A stretch of DNA of 32,668 bases from an uncultured Demequina sp. (GTDB taxonomy: Bacteria; Actinomycetota; Actinomycetes; Actinomycetales; Demequinaceae). Shown one piece after another: positions 14,001-21,380 of the stretch. Under the pieces are notes generated by a model. It worked only from the letters and a program-made list of their open reading frames with translations. It did not search any database and was not told the origin of the DNA. The DNA lies in assembly GCF_913055775.1 (NCBI RefSeq), contig NZ_CAJXJX010000014.1:1-32668 (forward strand), read 5' to 3'. Positions within the stretch are counted from its first letter, which is position 1. Every line of letters begins with the position of its first letter. Position numbers and translations under genes: made by a program.

Positions 14001-14472
14001 GGTCGGCAAGCCGGCGGCGACGCACGGCCAGCGAGACCATCCCCGCGACCATCGCCAGGGCCGCCGCGAACAGCACCGGCCACGCCCACGAGTCGCTGAA
14101 CGCGGGGGCCAGGCCGGACTCGTCGTCGAGCATCATGACCACCACGACCATCGCCACGATCGCCGCACCCAGGACGAGCTCGCGCAGCGACCGGGCCACC
14201 GCATCGGCCTCCCGGACGCGAGCCCGCACGGTCTCATAGCCGGCCCACGCCCAGGCGAGCACCACGCACCCGTAGACCACCGCATCGGCCACCGTGCCCG
14301 CCGCCTCGAAGCGAAGGGCCGTCAGCGGCGTGTACGGCGGGTACAGCAGGGGCCCCAGGGACAGCCCCGCCGCGACAGCCGCGAGCGCCGGCTGCGCCCG
14401 CGTCGAGCGGGAGCGCGCGCCCAGGGCGAGCGCGACCAGCGCGACCGTCACGGACAGAGCCGCGACGCACAT
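13978..14472 (-). CDS. Small multi-pass membrane protein coupled to ponA
   Basis: A 164-residue hydrophobic protein of unknown family with about five predicted membrane segments (for example MCVAALSVTVALVALALG, VADAVVYGCVVLAWAWAGYE, LVLGAAIVAMVVVVMM, PVLFAAALAMVAGMVSLAV). The ATG at 14472 lies only 2 nt after the ponA stop and has no good ribosome site of its own, which points to translational coupling. The frame is open farther upstream but overlaps the Thr/Pro-rich tail of ponA in another frame, so that extension is rejected. Its end overlaps the convergent femX gene by 23 bp. Function is unknown; the coupling suggests a role linked to cell-wall synthesis. Confidence 0.7.
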   Translation of the reverse strand: MCVAALSVTVALVALALGARSRSTRAQPALAAVAAGLSLGPLLYPPYTPLTALRFEAAGTVADAVVYGCVVLAWAWAGYETVRARVREADAVARSLRELVLGAAIVAMVVVVMMLDDESGLAPAFSDSWAWPVLFAAALAMVAGMVSLAVRRRRLADLSDAAGA

Positions 14473-14474
14473 GG

Positions 14475-16787
14475 CTACGGCAGTGCCGGCGCGCTGACCG
14501 ACGGCGTGGGCGTGGGGGTCGTCACCGGCGGCTGAGTGGGCTCCGGCGTCGGGGTCGTCACCGGCGGCTCGGTGGTCTCCGTCTCGGTGGGCTCCGGCTC
14601 TGTCGTGGTCTCCTCGGGAGTCGGGGTCGGGGTGGGGCTCGGCGCCGTGGTCGGCTCGAGAGTCGTCGCCGATCCCACGTTCGCGCGCGGCGGGAAGTCC
14701 ACGACCTCCATCCCCTCGAAGATGGGCGCCATCATCGCGGTCCAGATGCGCGTGGGGATCGTCGATCCGGTGATCTGCGAGAAGCCGCCGAAGGGCGTGA
14801 TCTGCTCCGCCGAGCCGTCCTCTCCCACCTGGTACAGGCTCACGGCGCCGACGATCTGCGGCGAGAAGCCCACGAACCACGCGGAGCGGTTCTGGTTGGA
14901 GGTGCCGGTCTTGCCCGCGAGCGGCCGGTCGATGTTGTCGCCCGCGTAGGAGCCGGAGCCGAAGCGCACCACCTGCTGCATCGCGTACGTCGTGTCCGCC
15001 ATGACGTCCTCGCTGAAGATGCGCTCGCCCTCGACCTCGTGCTCGTAGACGGGCTCACCGTCGCGGTCGAGCACGCTCTGGATCAGCACCGGCTCGGTGC
15101 GCACGCCGGCGTTCGCGAAGGTCGCGTAGGCCGAGGCCATGTCGACCGCGTGCGGCGACGCGGACCCCAGCACGTTGGACAGGTTCGCGTCGAGGCCGAG
15201 CGTGTCCTCCGGCACCCCGGCGGCGATCGCGGTCTCCATCGTCACCTGCGGGGTGACGTCCTCGTTGAGGCCCACGTAGGCGGTGTTGATCGACTTCTGG
15301 GTCGCCTCGACCAGATCCACGACGCCATACGAGACGCCGCCGAAGTTGCGGACGGGGCGGTCGAAGCCGGGGAACTCCATCTCGTTGTTGGCGAGGTACT
15401 CGGAGTCGAGCGAGATGCCGCGCTCGAGCCCCGCGACGAGCGCGAAGGGCTTGAAGGTCGAACCCGCCTGCGCGACGTCCTGGGTCACCGCGTTGCGCTG
15501 GATCTCGAGGTAGTCCTCGCCGCCGTACATCGAGGTGATGGCGCCCGTGGCGGCATCGACCGTGAGCGCGGCGACGCGCAGGTTCTCGTCGTGATCGTCC
15601 GGCATCTCCGCGACCGCAGCCTCCGCGGCCTCCTGGTGCTCGGGGATGATCGTGGTCGTGACCCGGTAGCCCAGCGACTCGATCTCCTCCTGGCTGACGC
15701 CCGTGCGCTCCTCGACCTCGAGCAGCGCGGCGCGCAGGATGTAGCCGCCAGTGCCGGCGTACACGTCCTCGTTCTGGTACTCGATGGGCTCGGGGAACTC
15801 GGTGATCTGGTCGCGCTCGTCCTGCGTCATGAAGCCGGCGTCCACCATGCCGTTCAGCACGTAGTTCCAGCGCTGCTCGGCGCGCTCGTGGTCGATGCGC
15901 GGGTCCCACGCGCTGGGTGCGGGGATGACGCCGGCGATCATCGCGGACTCCGAGACCGTGAGGTCAGCCGCGTCCTTGCCGTAGTACTGCTCGGCGGCAG
16001 CCTGGATGCCGTACGCGCCGCGGCCCAGGTAGATCGTGTTCATGTAGTTCTCGAGGACCTCGTCCTTGGACTGCTGCTGATCGATCTTCAGCGCCATCAG
16101 CGTCTCGTCGATCTTGCCCTGGATCGAGGTGGTGGTCTCGCCCACGTAATAGCGCTCGACGTACTGCTGCGTGATCGAGGATCCACCGCGCGGCTGGTCC
16201 AGGATCACGGTGTCGAACAGCGCCTTGGCCATGCCCAGCACGTTGATGCCTGGGTTGGTGTAGAACGACCGGTCCTCGGCGGCCACGAACGTCTGCGGCA
16301 CGTGCTCCGGCAGCGTCTCGATGGCGACGGACTCGCGGTCCGCGACGCCCAGGCGGCCCAGTTCGGTCTCGCCGTCTGCGTAGTAGAAGATCGACGACTG
16401 CGCCTGCGCGAAGTCGTCGGGCTCGGGGATCTCGAGCTGTGTGTAGCGAATGACCAGCGCGAGCGCGCCGATCAGGGTGACCGCGAGCAGGGCGATGAGC
16501 GCCCAGATGCCGATGCGCCACAGCCACCGGCGCCACGCGGGCCAGTCGTCGCGCTTGCTCTTCTTGCCGCCGGTGCCGCCGCCGTTGCCGCCGCCCTTCT
16601 TGGCGGCCGATGCGGTGGCGGGCTTCTTCGCCGCCGTCGCCGTGGCGCCGGTGGTGTTCCACGGCGGGGTGCCGTTGGCGGGCGCGCCCGAGCGGGTGCG
16701 CTGGACGCCGGTGGACGGCCGCGCGGGCCTGCTGCCGGCGGGCACGCGTGTGCTCCGCCGCTGGGGGGTCTTGCTCGAATCGCTCAC
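14475..16787 (-). CDS. ponA: Class A penicillin-binding protein (transglycosylase/transpeptidase)
   Basis: A 770-residue bifunctional peptidoglycan synthase. A Lys/Gly/Thr-rich cytoplasmic region (1-88) precedes one transmembrane helix (about 90-114). The GT51 transglycosylase domain has EDRSFYTNPG (171-180) and GGSSITQQ (about 201-208). The transpeptidase domain has STFKP (catalytic Ser443), KSIN (about 498-501) and KTGTSNQNRSAWFVG (from 626). The C-terminal tail (about 710-770) is an extracellular Thr/Pro/Glu-rich stretch with repeated TPTP and PPVTTPTP motifs. The start is GTG at 16787, with a TAGGGT -10-like hexamer 9 nt upstream. It is divergent from padR-ino1, an arrangement that I recall as conserved near the actinobacterial origin. 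Confidence 0.95.
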   Translation of the reverse strand: MSDSSKTPQRRSTRVPAGSRPARPSTGVQRTRSGAPANGTPPWNTTGATATAAKKPATASAAKKGGGNGGGTGGKKSKRDDWPAWRRWLWRIGIWALIALLAVTLIGALALVIRYTQLEIPEPDDFAQAQSSIFYYADGETELGRLGVADRESVAIETLPEHVPQTFVAAEDRSFYTNPGINVLGMAKALFDTVILDQPRGGSSITQQYVERYYVGETTTSIQGKIDETLMALKIDQQQSKDEVLENYMNTIYLGRGAYGIQAAAEQYYGKDAADLTVSESAMIAGVIPAPSAWDPRIDHERAEQRWNYVLNGMVDAGFMTQDERDQITEFPEPIEYQNEDVYAGTGGYILRAALLEVEERTGVSQEEIESLGYRVTTTIIPEHQEAAEAAVAEMPDDHDENLRVAALTVDAATGAITSMYGGEDYLEIQRNAVTQDVAQAGSTFKPFALVAGLERGISLDSEYLANNEMEFPGFDRPVRNFGGVSYGVVDLVEATQKSINTAYVGLNEDVTPQVTMETAIAAGVPEDTLGLDANLSNVLGSASPHAVDMASAYATFANAGVRTEPVLIQSVLDRDGEPVYEHEVEGERIFSEDVMADTTYAMQQVVRFGSGSYAGDNIDRPLAGKTGTSNQNRSAWFVGFSPQIVGAVSLYQVGEDGSAEQITPFGGFSQITGSTIPTRIWTAMMAPIFEGMEVVDFPPRANVGSATTLEPTTAPSPTPTPTPEETTTEPEPTETETTEPPVTTPTPEPTQPPVTTPTPTPSVSAPALP

Positions 16788-16968
16788 AGTGTCTTCACCC
16801 TAAGGAGGTCGGGGCGCGGGAGCATGTCGCCCCGCCGGGCGGCGCTCCCGTCCGGGGCGCCGCGCCTTGGCTACGTCGCTAACGCGCGGGCCTCGGGTTT
16901 TGTCCCGCCGGTGGTGGTCCTGACCGGGGTCCGGCGGCGCGTTCGATCTGACACAGGATTCTAGGCGA

Positions 16969-16985
16969 TGTATCGTGGCGATACA
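16969..16985. promoter_or_regulatory. Putative PadR operator (TGTATCG-tgg-CGATACA)
   Basis: This is a perfect 7-3-7 inverted repeat with TGTA/TACA ends, the type of sequence bound by PadR regulators. It lies just upstream of a -10-like TACTGT (16995-17000), so it covers the -35 position of the padR-ino1 promoter and would allow autorepression. It may also influence the divergent ponA gene. Confidence 0.65.
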
Positions 16986-16994
16986 ACGTTCTGC

Positions 16995-17000
16995 TACTGT
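16995..17000 (+). promoter_or_regulatory. -10 element (TACTGT) of padR-ino1
   Basis: TACTGT stands 43 nt before the padR GTG. The -35 position falls inside the palindrome 16969-16985 and matches the consensus poorly. Confidence 0.45.
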
Positions 17001-17042
17001 TGGCGTTCGCTGTTGACCCCCTGATCTGATCCGAGGAGCCCC

Positions 17043-17627
17043 GTGGCCAAGACCGACGTCCTGTCGCTCGCGATCCTCGGCATGCTCGCCGAGCAGCCGC
17101 TCCACGGGTACCAGATCCGCAAGCGCCTGGGCTCCGAACTGGGACCCTTCCGCGCCCTCAGCTACGGCTCGCTGTATCCCGCGCTCAAGCGCATGGTCGC
17201 GGCCGGCCTGATCACCGCATCGGCTGACTACGAGGCCCGCCCCGGCGGCTCGCGGCGCTCGCGCATCTCGTACCGCCTCACCGAGGACGGCGAGCAGCGC
17301 CTCGCGGACGAGCTCGCGAGCGCGGGCGCATCGAGCTGGGACGACGACGCGTTCGACGTCCGCTTCTCGATGTTCACCAAGACGGACTCCGCGACACGCC
17401 TGCGCATCCTCGAAGGTCGTCGCTCGCGCCTGGCCGAGCGGCTCGAGGAGGTCAACGAGGGCCTTCAGCGCGTCCGCGAGCGCCACGACGCCTACACCAC
17501 TGAGCTTCACCGCCACGGACTCGAGCGCGTCGAGCGCGAGGTCGAGTGGCTTGACCGACTCATCGAGAACGAACGATCCGCGACCCGCGGAGACAACCCC
17601 AGCACCGCTTCCGCGGGCAACAACTAA
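17043..17627 (+). CDS. PadR family transcriptional regulator
   Basis: A 194-residue PadR-type regulator. The N-terminal winged helix is clear (LAILGMLAEQPLHGYQIRKRLGSELG, SYGSLYPALKRMVAAGLI, RISYRLTEDGEQRL). The C-terminal part (about 95-185) is a charged, helical Vir-like dimerisation domain rich in Arg and Glu. The start is GTG at 17043 after GAGGAG. It lies 9 nt upstream of ino1, with the ino1 ribosome site overlapping its stop, so they are co-transcribed. A perfect palindrome upstream is the likely binding site. A padR-ino1 pair occurs in other actinobacteria (from memory, Rv0047c-Rv0046c in Mycobacterium tuberculosis), so it probably senses a signal that tunes inositol supply. Confidence 0.92.
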   Translation: MAKTDVLSLAILGMLAEQPLHGYQIRKRLGSELGPFRALSYGSLYPALKRMVAAGLITASADYEARPGGSRRSRISYRLTEDGEQRLADELASAGASSWDDDAFDVRFSMFTKTDSATRLRILEGRRSRLAERLEEVNEGLQRVRERHDAYTTELHRHGLERVEREVEWLDRLIENERSATRGDNPSTASAGNN

Positions 17628-17636
17628 GGAGAAATC

Positions 17637-18728
17637 ATGGCTGCACTTCGCGTCGCCATCGTCGGCGTCGGCAACTGCGCCACGTCGCTCATCCAGGGCG
17701 TGGAGTTCTACAAGGACCGGGCCGCCGACGAGACCGTCCCGGGCCTCATGCACGTCCAGTTCGGCGACTACCACATCTCGGACATCGAGTTCGTGGCGGC
17801 GTTCGACGTGGACTCGCTGAAGGTGGGCAAGGAGCTGGTCGAGGCGACCGAGTGCTCCGAGAACAACACCATCAAGATCTGCGACGTCCCCAAGACGGAC
17901 ATCCAGGTCCAGCGCGGCCACACCCTCGACGGTCTGGGCAAGTACTACCGCCAGACCATCGTCGAGTCGGACGAGGCGCCTGTCGACGTGGTCCAGGTGC
18001 TGCGTGAGACCGAGGCCGACGTGCTGGTCTGCTACCTCCCCGTCGGGTCCGAGGACGCCGCCAAGTACTACGCGCAGTGCGCGCTCGACGCCGGCGTGGC
18101 CTTCGTCAACGCCCTTCCCGTCTTCATCGCCTCCGACCCCGCGTGGGCCAAGAAGTTCGAGGACGCCGGAGTGCCGATCGTGGGCGACGACATCAAGTCG
18201 CAGGTGGGCGCGACCATCACCCACCGCGTGATGGCGAAGCTGTTCGAGGACCGCGGCGTGTTCCTGGACCGCACCTACCAGCTCAACGTGGGCGGCAACA
18301 TGGACTTCAAGAACATGCTCGAGCGCGACCGCCTCGAGTCCAAGAAGATCTCGAAGACCCAGGCCGTGACCTCCAACCTCGAGGGTTCCCTCAAGGACAA
18401 GAAGGAGGACCGCAACGTCCACATCGGCCCGTCGGACTACGTCGCGTGGCTCGACGACCGCAAGTGGGCGTACGTGCGCCTCGAGGGCCGCGCGTTCGGC
18501 GAGGTGCCCCTGAACCTGGAGTACAAGCTCGAGGTGTGGGACTCGCCCAACTCGGCCGGCATCATCATCGACGCGATCCGCGCCGCGAAGATCGCCAAGG
18601 ACCGCGGCATCGGCGGCCCCATCCTGTCCGCGTCGACGTACTTCATGAAGTCGCCGCCGGTCCAGATGGAGGACACCAAGGGCCGTGCGCAGCTCGAGGC
18701 ATTCATCGCCGGCGAGGTGGAGCGCTAA
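17637..18728 (+). CDS. ino1: Inositol-3-phosphate synthase
   Basis: A 363-residue NAD-dependent synthase converting glucose 6-phosphate to inositol 3-phosphate, the first step toward phosphatidylinositol and, in many actinobacteria, mycothiol. The Rossmann motif [16 protein letters not shown] is at the N-terminus. The family hallmark [13 protein letters not shown] and the Lys-rich catalytic stretch ([49 protein letters not shown]) lie in the second half. The ATG at 17637 follows AAGGAG. It is in an operon with padR and followed by a strong terminator. The length is that of the actinobacterial/archaeal short form. Mycothiol precursor supply would fit the thiol-redox genes elsewhere in the window, but that is inference. 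Confidence 0.96.
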   Translation: MAALRVAIVGVGNCATSLIQGVEFYKDRAADETVPGLMHVQFGDYHISDIEFVAAFDVDSLKVGKELVEATECSENNTIKICDVPKTDIQVQRGHTLDGLGKYYRQTIVESDEAPVDVVQVLRETEADVLVCYLPVGSEDAAKYYAQCALDAGVAFVNALPVFIASDPAWAKKFEDAGVPIVGDDIKSQVGATITHRVMAKLFEDRGVFLDRTYQLNVGGNMDFKNMLERDRLESKKISKTQAVTSNLEGSLKDKKEDRNVHIGPSDYVAWLDDRKWAYVRLEGRAFGEVPLNLEYKLEVWDSPNSAGIIIDAIRAAKIAKDRGIGGPILSASTYFMKSPPVQMEDTKGRAQLEAFIAGEVER

Positions 18729-18763
18729 GCCAGCCGCCGCATCGGCGCTGCGCAAGTGAGCCA

Positions 18764-18800
18764 AGGGCCGGGTCACCCGCTGGGGGGGTGATCCGGCCCT
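18764..18800 (+). terminator. Hairpin terminator of padR-ino1
   Basis: AGGGCCGG ... CCGGCCCT with an inner CACCC/GGGTG gives a long stem 35 nt after the ino1 stop. T-rich sequence downstream is weak. Confidence 0.8.
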
Positions 18801-18833
18801 CGTGCGTCTCCGGCCCGTTCCCCTCTTTCCCGA

Positions 18834-18920
18834 GCGAAAAGGATCCATCTCGCTCGCGTAGGCGCCTAGACAAGCGAAATGGGCCCACTTCGCTCGCCTC
18901 AGGCACTAGGCGAGCGAGAA
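18834..18920. repeat. Palindromic intergenic repeat, copy B (palindrome-spacer units, 40-bp period)
   Basis: Blocks of 20 bp follow each other: GCGAAAAGGATCCATCTCGC (18834-18853), TCGCGTAGGCGCCTAGACAA (18854-18873), GCGAAATGGGCCCACTTCGC (18874-18893), TCGCCTCAGGCACTAGGCGA (18894-18913), then the start of another palindrome, GCGAGAA (18914-18920). The first 60 bp align without gaps to copy A at 7915-7974. The last spacer forms its own hairpin (18890-18899 with 18908-18917). It lies between the convergent ino1 and NAD(P)-binding genes. Confidence 0.8.
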
Positions 18921-18945
18921 TCGACCGCGGGGGCGGGCGGGGGCC

Positions 18946-19614
18946 TCAGCGCGACGCAGACTCCAGCGCCATCGGGATGGGCGTGTCGCCGCCCACGAGC
19001 TCCCACTGAGCGCCCGCCGTCTCAGGCCGGTCCAGGCAGTCCGCGATCACGTGCGCCACGTCCGCGCGGGGGATCCGGCCGCGCTCGACCTCGGGGGCCA
19101 GCGTGACGCGCCCAGTCGCGGCCTCGTCCGTGAGCCCGCCCGGCCGGATGATGGTCCAATCGAGTCCCGACTCTCGCAGCGCCGCATCGGCGTCCCTCTT
19201 GGCCGCGACGTACGCCTTCCACACGGGCTCGGTGTCATCCGCCAGCGGTGCGTCGACCCCGATCGCGCTGACCTGCACGAAGCGGCTGATACCGGCCGCC
19301 TTCGCCGCCGCGATCGACTTCAGCGAGCCTCCCAGGTCGACGGTGCGCTTGCGGTCGATGTTGCCGTCCGGCCCGCCGCCCGCAGAGAACACGACGGCGT
19401 CGCAGCCGTCGAACGCCGCGGCGAAGTCCTCCTCGGTGGCGTTCTCGATGTCGAGGTGCCCGGGCTTCGCTCCCATGGCCGCGAGCTCGATCAACTGCTC
19501 CTGAGATCGCGCGAGCGGCACGACCTGCTTGCCGCGGTCCACGAGGATCGGGATGAGCTGCTGGGCGACCTTGCCGTGGCCGCCCACGATGGCGATGCGC
19601 TGTGGTGTCGTCAT
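18946..19614 (-). CDS. NAD(P)H-binding atypical short-chain dehydrogenase-like protein
   Basis: A 222-residue Rossmann-fold protein of the NmrA-like/atypical SDR group (YwnB/HSCARG-like). The N-terminal nucleotide-binding motif IAIVGGHGKVAQQLI, then GHLDIENATEEDFAAAFDGCDAVVFSAG, FVQVSAIGVD, and a WKAYVAAKRDADAALRESGLDWTIIRPGGL segment carrying the Tyr-x-x-x-Lys motif (YVAAK). Such proteins act as sugar-nucleotide or flavin reductases or as redox sensors; the substrate is not readable. The ATG at 19614 has GGTGGAGGG directly before it, and CAGGGT 6 nt upstream could be a weak leaderless -10. Single gene. Confidence 0.85.
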   Translation of the reverse strand: MTTPQRIAIVGGHGKVAQQLIPILVDRGKQVVPLARSQEQLIELAAMGAKPGHLDIENATEEDFAAAFDGCDAVVFSAGGGPDGNIDRKRTVDLGGSLKSIAAAKAAGISRFVQVSAIGVDAPLADDTEPVWKAYVAAKRDADAALRESGLDWTIIRPGGLTDEAATGRVTLAPEVERGRIPRADVAHVIADCLDRPETAGAQWELVGGDTPIPMALESASR

Positions 19615-19681
19615 CCCTCCACCCTGCCGCGTTCACCGCGCGGTGTCGCGCGCGTTCGCAGTGAGGGAACGCGGGAATGCG

Positions 19682-20326
19682 TCAGGCGGTCCGGCGCGTG
19701 ACCAGCAGGGCCACGCCGAGCGCAGCCATCATCGTGCCGCCAGCGGCCCTTACTCCCGCGATGCGACGCGGCGACCGTGCGAACCACGTGCGGGCGCCCG
19801 AGGCCAGCAGCGCGTACGCGCCGTCGGAGATGATCGCGATGACGGCGAACACGAGGCCCAGGACCAGGATCTGTGCCCAGGCCGGCCCGCGCTCAGGGTC
19901 GACGAACTGCGGCAGCACCGCGGCGACGAACACCAGCGTCTTCGGGTTGGTGACGCCGACGACGAACGACTCAGCCAGCACCCGCCGCGACGGGGCCGCC
20001 GGGGCGACCCCCGCATCGGCCCCCACGTCGAGCCCGTCGCGACGGTGACGGATGGCCTGAATGCCCAGGTAGACCAGGTAAGCGCCGCCCACGATCTTGA
20101 GGACTGTGAACGCCGTGGCGGAGGCCGCGATGATCGCGCCGATGCCCACGGCCACCAGCACCGCGTGCACCACCTCGCCGCCAGCGTTGCCGATGACGCT
20201 GAGCAGCGCCTCGCGACGGCCGTGCTGGAGCGCGCGGCCCACGATGAACAGCACGCTCGGGCCCGGGATCACGATCACCACGAACGACAGCGCTACGAAG
20301 GCGAGCAGCGTGTCCGGCGCGATCAT
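19682..20326 (-). CDS. LysE family amino-acid exporter
   Basis: A 214-residue LysE/RhtB-type exporter with about six membrane helices. The family pattern is clear: an N-terminal FVVIVIPGPSVLFIVGRALQHGRREALLSVIGNAGGE, then FTVLKIVGGAYLVYLGIQAIR, and the NPKTLVFVAAVLPQFVDP motif. The ATG at 20326 is 6 nt after TAGCCT on the minus strand, a leaderless arrangement without a ribosome site. The exported amino acid or metabolite is unknown. Confidence 0.9.
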   Translation of the reverse strand: MIAPDTLLAFVALSFVVIVIPGPSVLFIVGRALQHGRREALLSVIGNAGGEVVHAVLVAVGIGAIIAASATAFTVLKIVGGAYLVYLGIQAIRHRRDGLDVGADAGVAPAAPSRRVLAESFVVGVTNPKTLVFVAAVLPQFVDPERGPAWAQILVLGLVFAVIAIISDGAYALLASGARTWFARSPRRIAGVRAAGGTMMAALGVALLVTRRTA

Positions 20327-20332
20327 GGGCTC

Positions 20333-20338
20333 AGGCTA
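20333..20338 (-). promoter_or_regulatory. -10 element of a leaderless promoter (TAGCCT)
   Basis: On the minus strand TAGCCT is followed by 6 nt and the ATG of the LysE gene. Confidence 0.5.
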
Positions 20339-20358
20339 GGCGCGGAGGGCCGATGCGG

Positions 20359-20889
20359 TCACGCCTGGGGAGGCGGGTTGCCGTCGACGGGCGGCAGCGT
20401 GGTGTAGCCGGGCGGCGGCGCGGCGTACCCGGGCGGCGGCACGCGTTCGCCTGCCTTCGGGTCGGGCCCCCAGCGGTTCGCGCCGTGCTCCGAGTCGAAG
20501 AACGCCATCACGAAGGTCACGATGCTCAGGCCGACGAGGTACAGCCACATCCAGTGCGCCGTCTGCCCCATGTCGTGCAGTCGGCGCGCAGTCACCGCGA
20601 GCGACGGCAGCAGCAGGAACAGGGACACGATGACGAGGAGAGCGACGCCGATGACCATGAGGCCCCAGTTGGCGTCGTCCCATGCGCCATCAGGCAGGCT
20701 GCCATCAGCATCGACCTGCTCAAGGACGGGCAGGAAGGTGGCCAGGTACAGAACGGTGAAGAGGATCGAGAACGGCAGCTGAACGAGGAACGTAAAGAGG
20801 TAGAACCACCAGAACTCGCTCCTGCGCGCGCGGCCGGAGAACGTCGCGTACTGGCTGAAGCAGGACTTGATCGCTGCGCCGAAGGTCAT
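20359..20889 (-). CDS. DUF805 family membrane protein (second of a tandem pair)
   Basis: A 176-residue membrane protein of the DUF805/YhaH family: N-terminal CFSQYATFSGRARRSEFWWFYLF motif, four hydrophobic segments, the conserved TARRLHDMGQTAHWM motif and the closing GANRWGPDP. A Pro/Gly/Tyr-rich C-terminal tail (VPPPGYAAPPPGYTTLPP) is extra to the family core. The ATG at 20889 starts 1 nt after the stop of the paralogue upstream, with GGAGA as ribosome site, so they are co-translated. Function of DUF805 proteins is unknown. Confidence 0.88.
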   Translation of the reverse strand: MTFGAAIKSCFSQYATFSGRARRSEFWWFYLFTFLVQLPFSILFTVLYLATFLPVLEQVDADGSLPDGAWDDANWGLMVIGVALLVIVSLFLLLPSLAVTARRLHDMGQTAHWMWLYLVGLSIVTFVMAFFDSEHGANRWGPDPKAGERVPPPGYAAPPPGYTTLPPVDGNPPPQA

Positions 20890-20890
20890 G

Positions 20891-21310
20891 TCAGTCTCCT
20901 GGTCCTCTCTCGAGCTCTTTGGGGTCGGGGCCGTAGCGGTTGGGCCGTGGCGTGCCGTCGAACAGCGCGAAGAACCACACCACGAGCGGGACGACCAGCA
21001 AGAACAGCGACCACCAGCCGGTGTGATCGGTGTCGTGCAGGCGACGCACCGTCACCGCCCAGTAGGGGACGAGCAGCCCCAGGCTCACGGCGACCGTCAG
21101 GGCGAGCATGATCCAGCCGGCGATGCCGATATCCTCCGTCGCCACCTGCGTGCCGTCGAGGGCAGGGGCAAGGGTCACCAGCGTGAAGAGGATCAGCGCC
21201 AGCTCGACCAGGTACGCGATCAGCACGAACCACCAGAACTCCCGGCGGCGCGCCCGCTGATGGAAGTCCGCGTACTGCGACAGCGCCTTGAGAAACCACC
21301 CGACCGTCAT
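20891..21310 (-). CDS. DUF805 family membrane protein (first of a tandem pair)
   Basis: A 139-residue DUF805 protein, paralogous to the next gene: ALSQYADFHQRARRREFWWFVLI, hydrophobic segments, TVRRLHDTDHTGWWSL, and the ending NRYGPDPKELERGPGD. The ATG at 21310 (MTVGWF) is chosen because AGGAGGTGG precedes it; an ATG at 21331 in the same frame would overlap the TAGGGT -10-like hexamer (21335-21330). It lacks the proline-rich tail of its partner. The pair probably arose by tandem duplication. Confidence 0.86.
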   Translation of the reverse strand: MTVGWFLKALSQYADFHQRARRREFWWFVLIAYLVELALILFTLVTLAPALDGTQVATEDIGIAGWIMLALTVAVSLGLLVPYWAVTVRRLHDTDHTGWWSLFLLVVPLVVWFFALFDGTPRPNRYGPDPKELERGPGD

Positions 21311-21368
21311 GGCCCACCTCCTGCACGCCACCCTATCGACGTCGGGTCCGCGGTGTGCGAGCGACCCC

Positions 21369-21374
21369 TAGGCT
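21369..21374 (+). promoter_or_regulatory. -10 element of a leaderless promoter (TAGGCT)
   Basis: TAGGCT is followed by 6 nt and the ATG of the MFS transporter at 21381; no ribosome site is present. Confidence 0.5.
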
Positions 21375-21380
21375 GTCGCC

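Noticed and set aside
14475-14680. Pro/Thr tandem repeat at the end of ponA as a novel domain
   Set aside because: Low-complexity extracellular tails are common in actinobacterial class A PBPs.
15039-16964. A 641-codon open frame antisense to ponA
   Set aside because: The ponA frame carries all catalytic motifs of a class A PBP; the antisense product is Arg/Val/Leu/Asp-rich with no family.
16800-18848. A 682-codon antisense open frame over padR-ino1
   Set aside because: It runs through two well-recognised genes and their intergenic regions and has shadow-frame composition.
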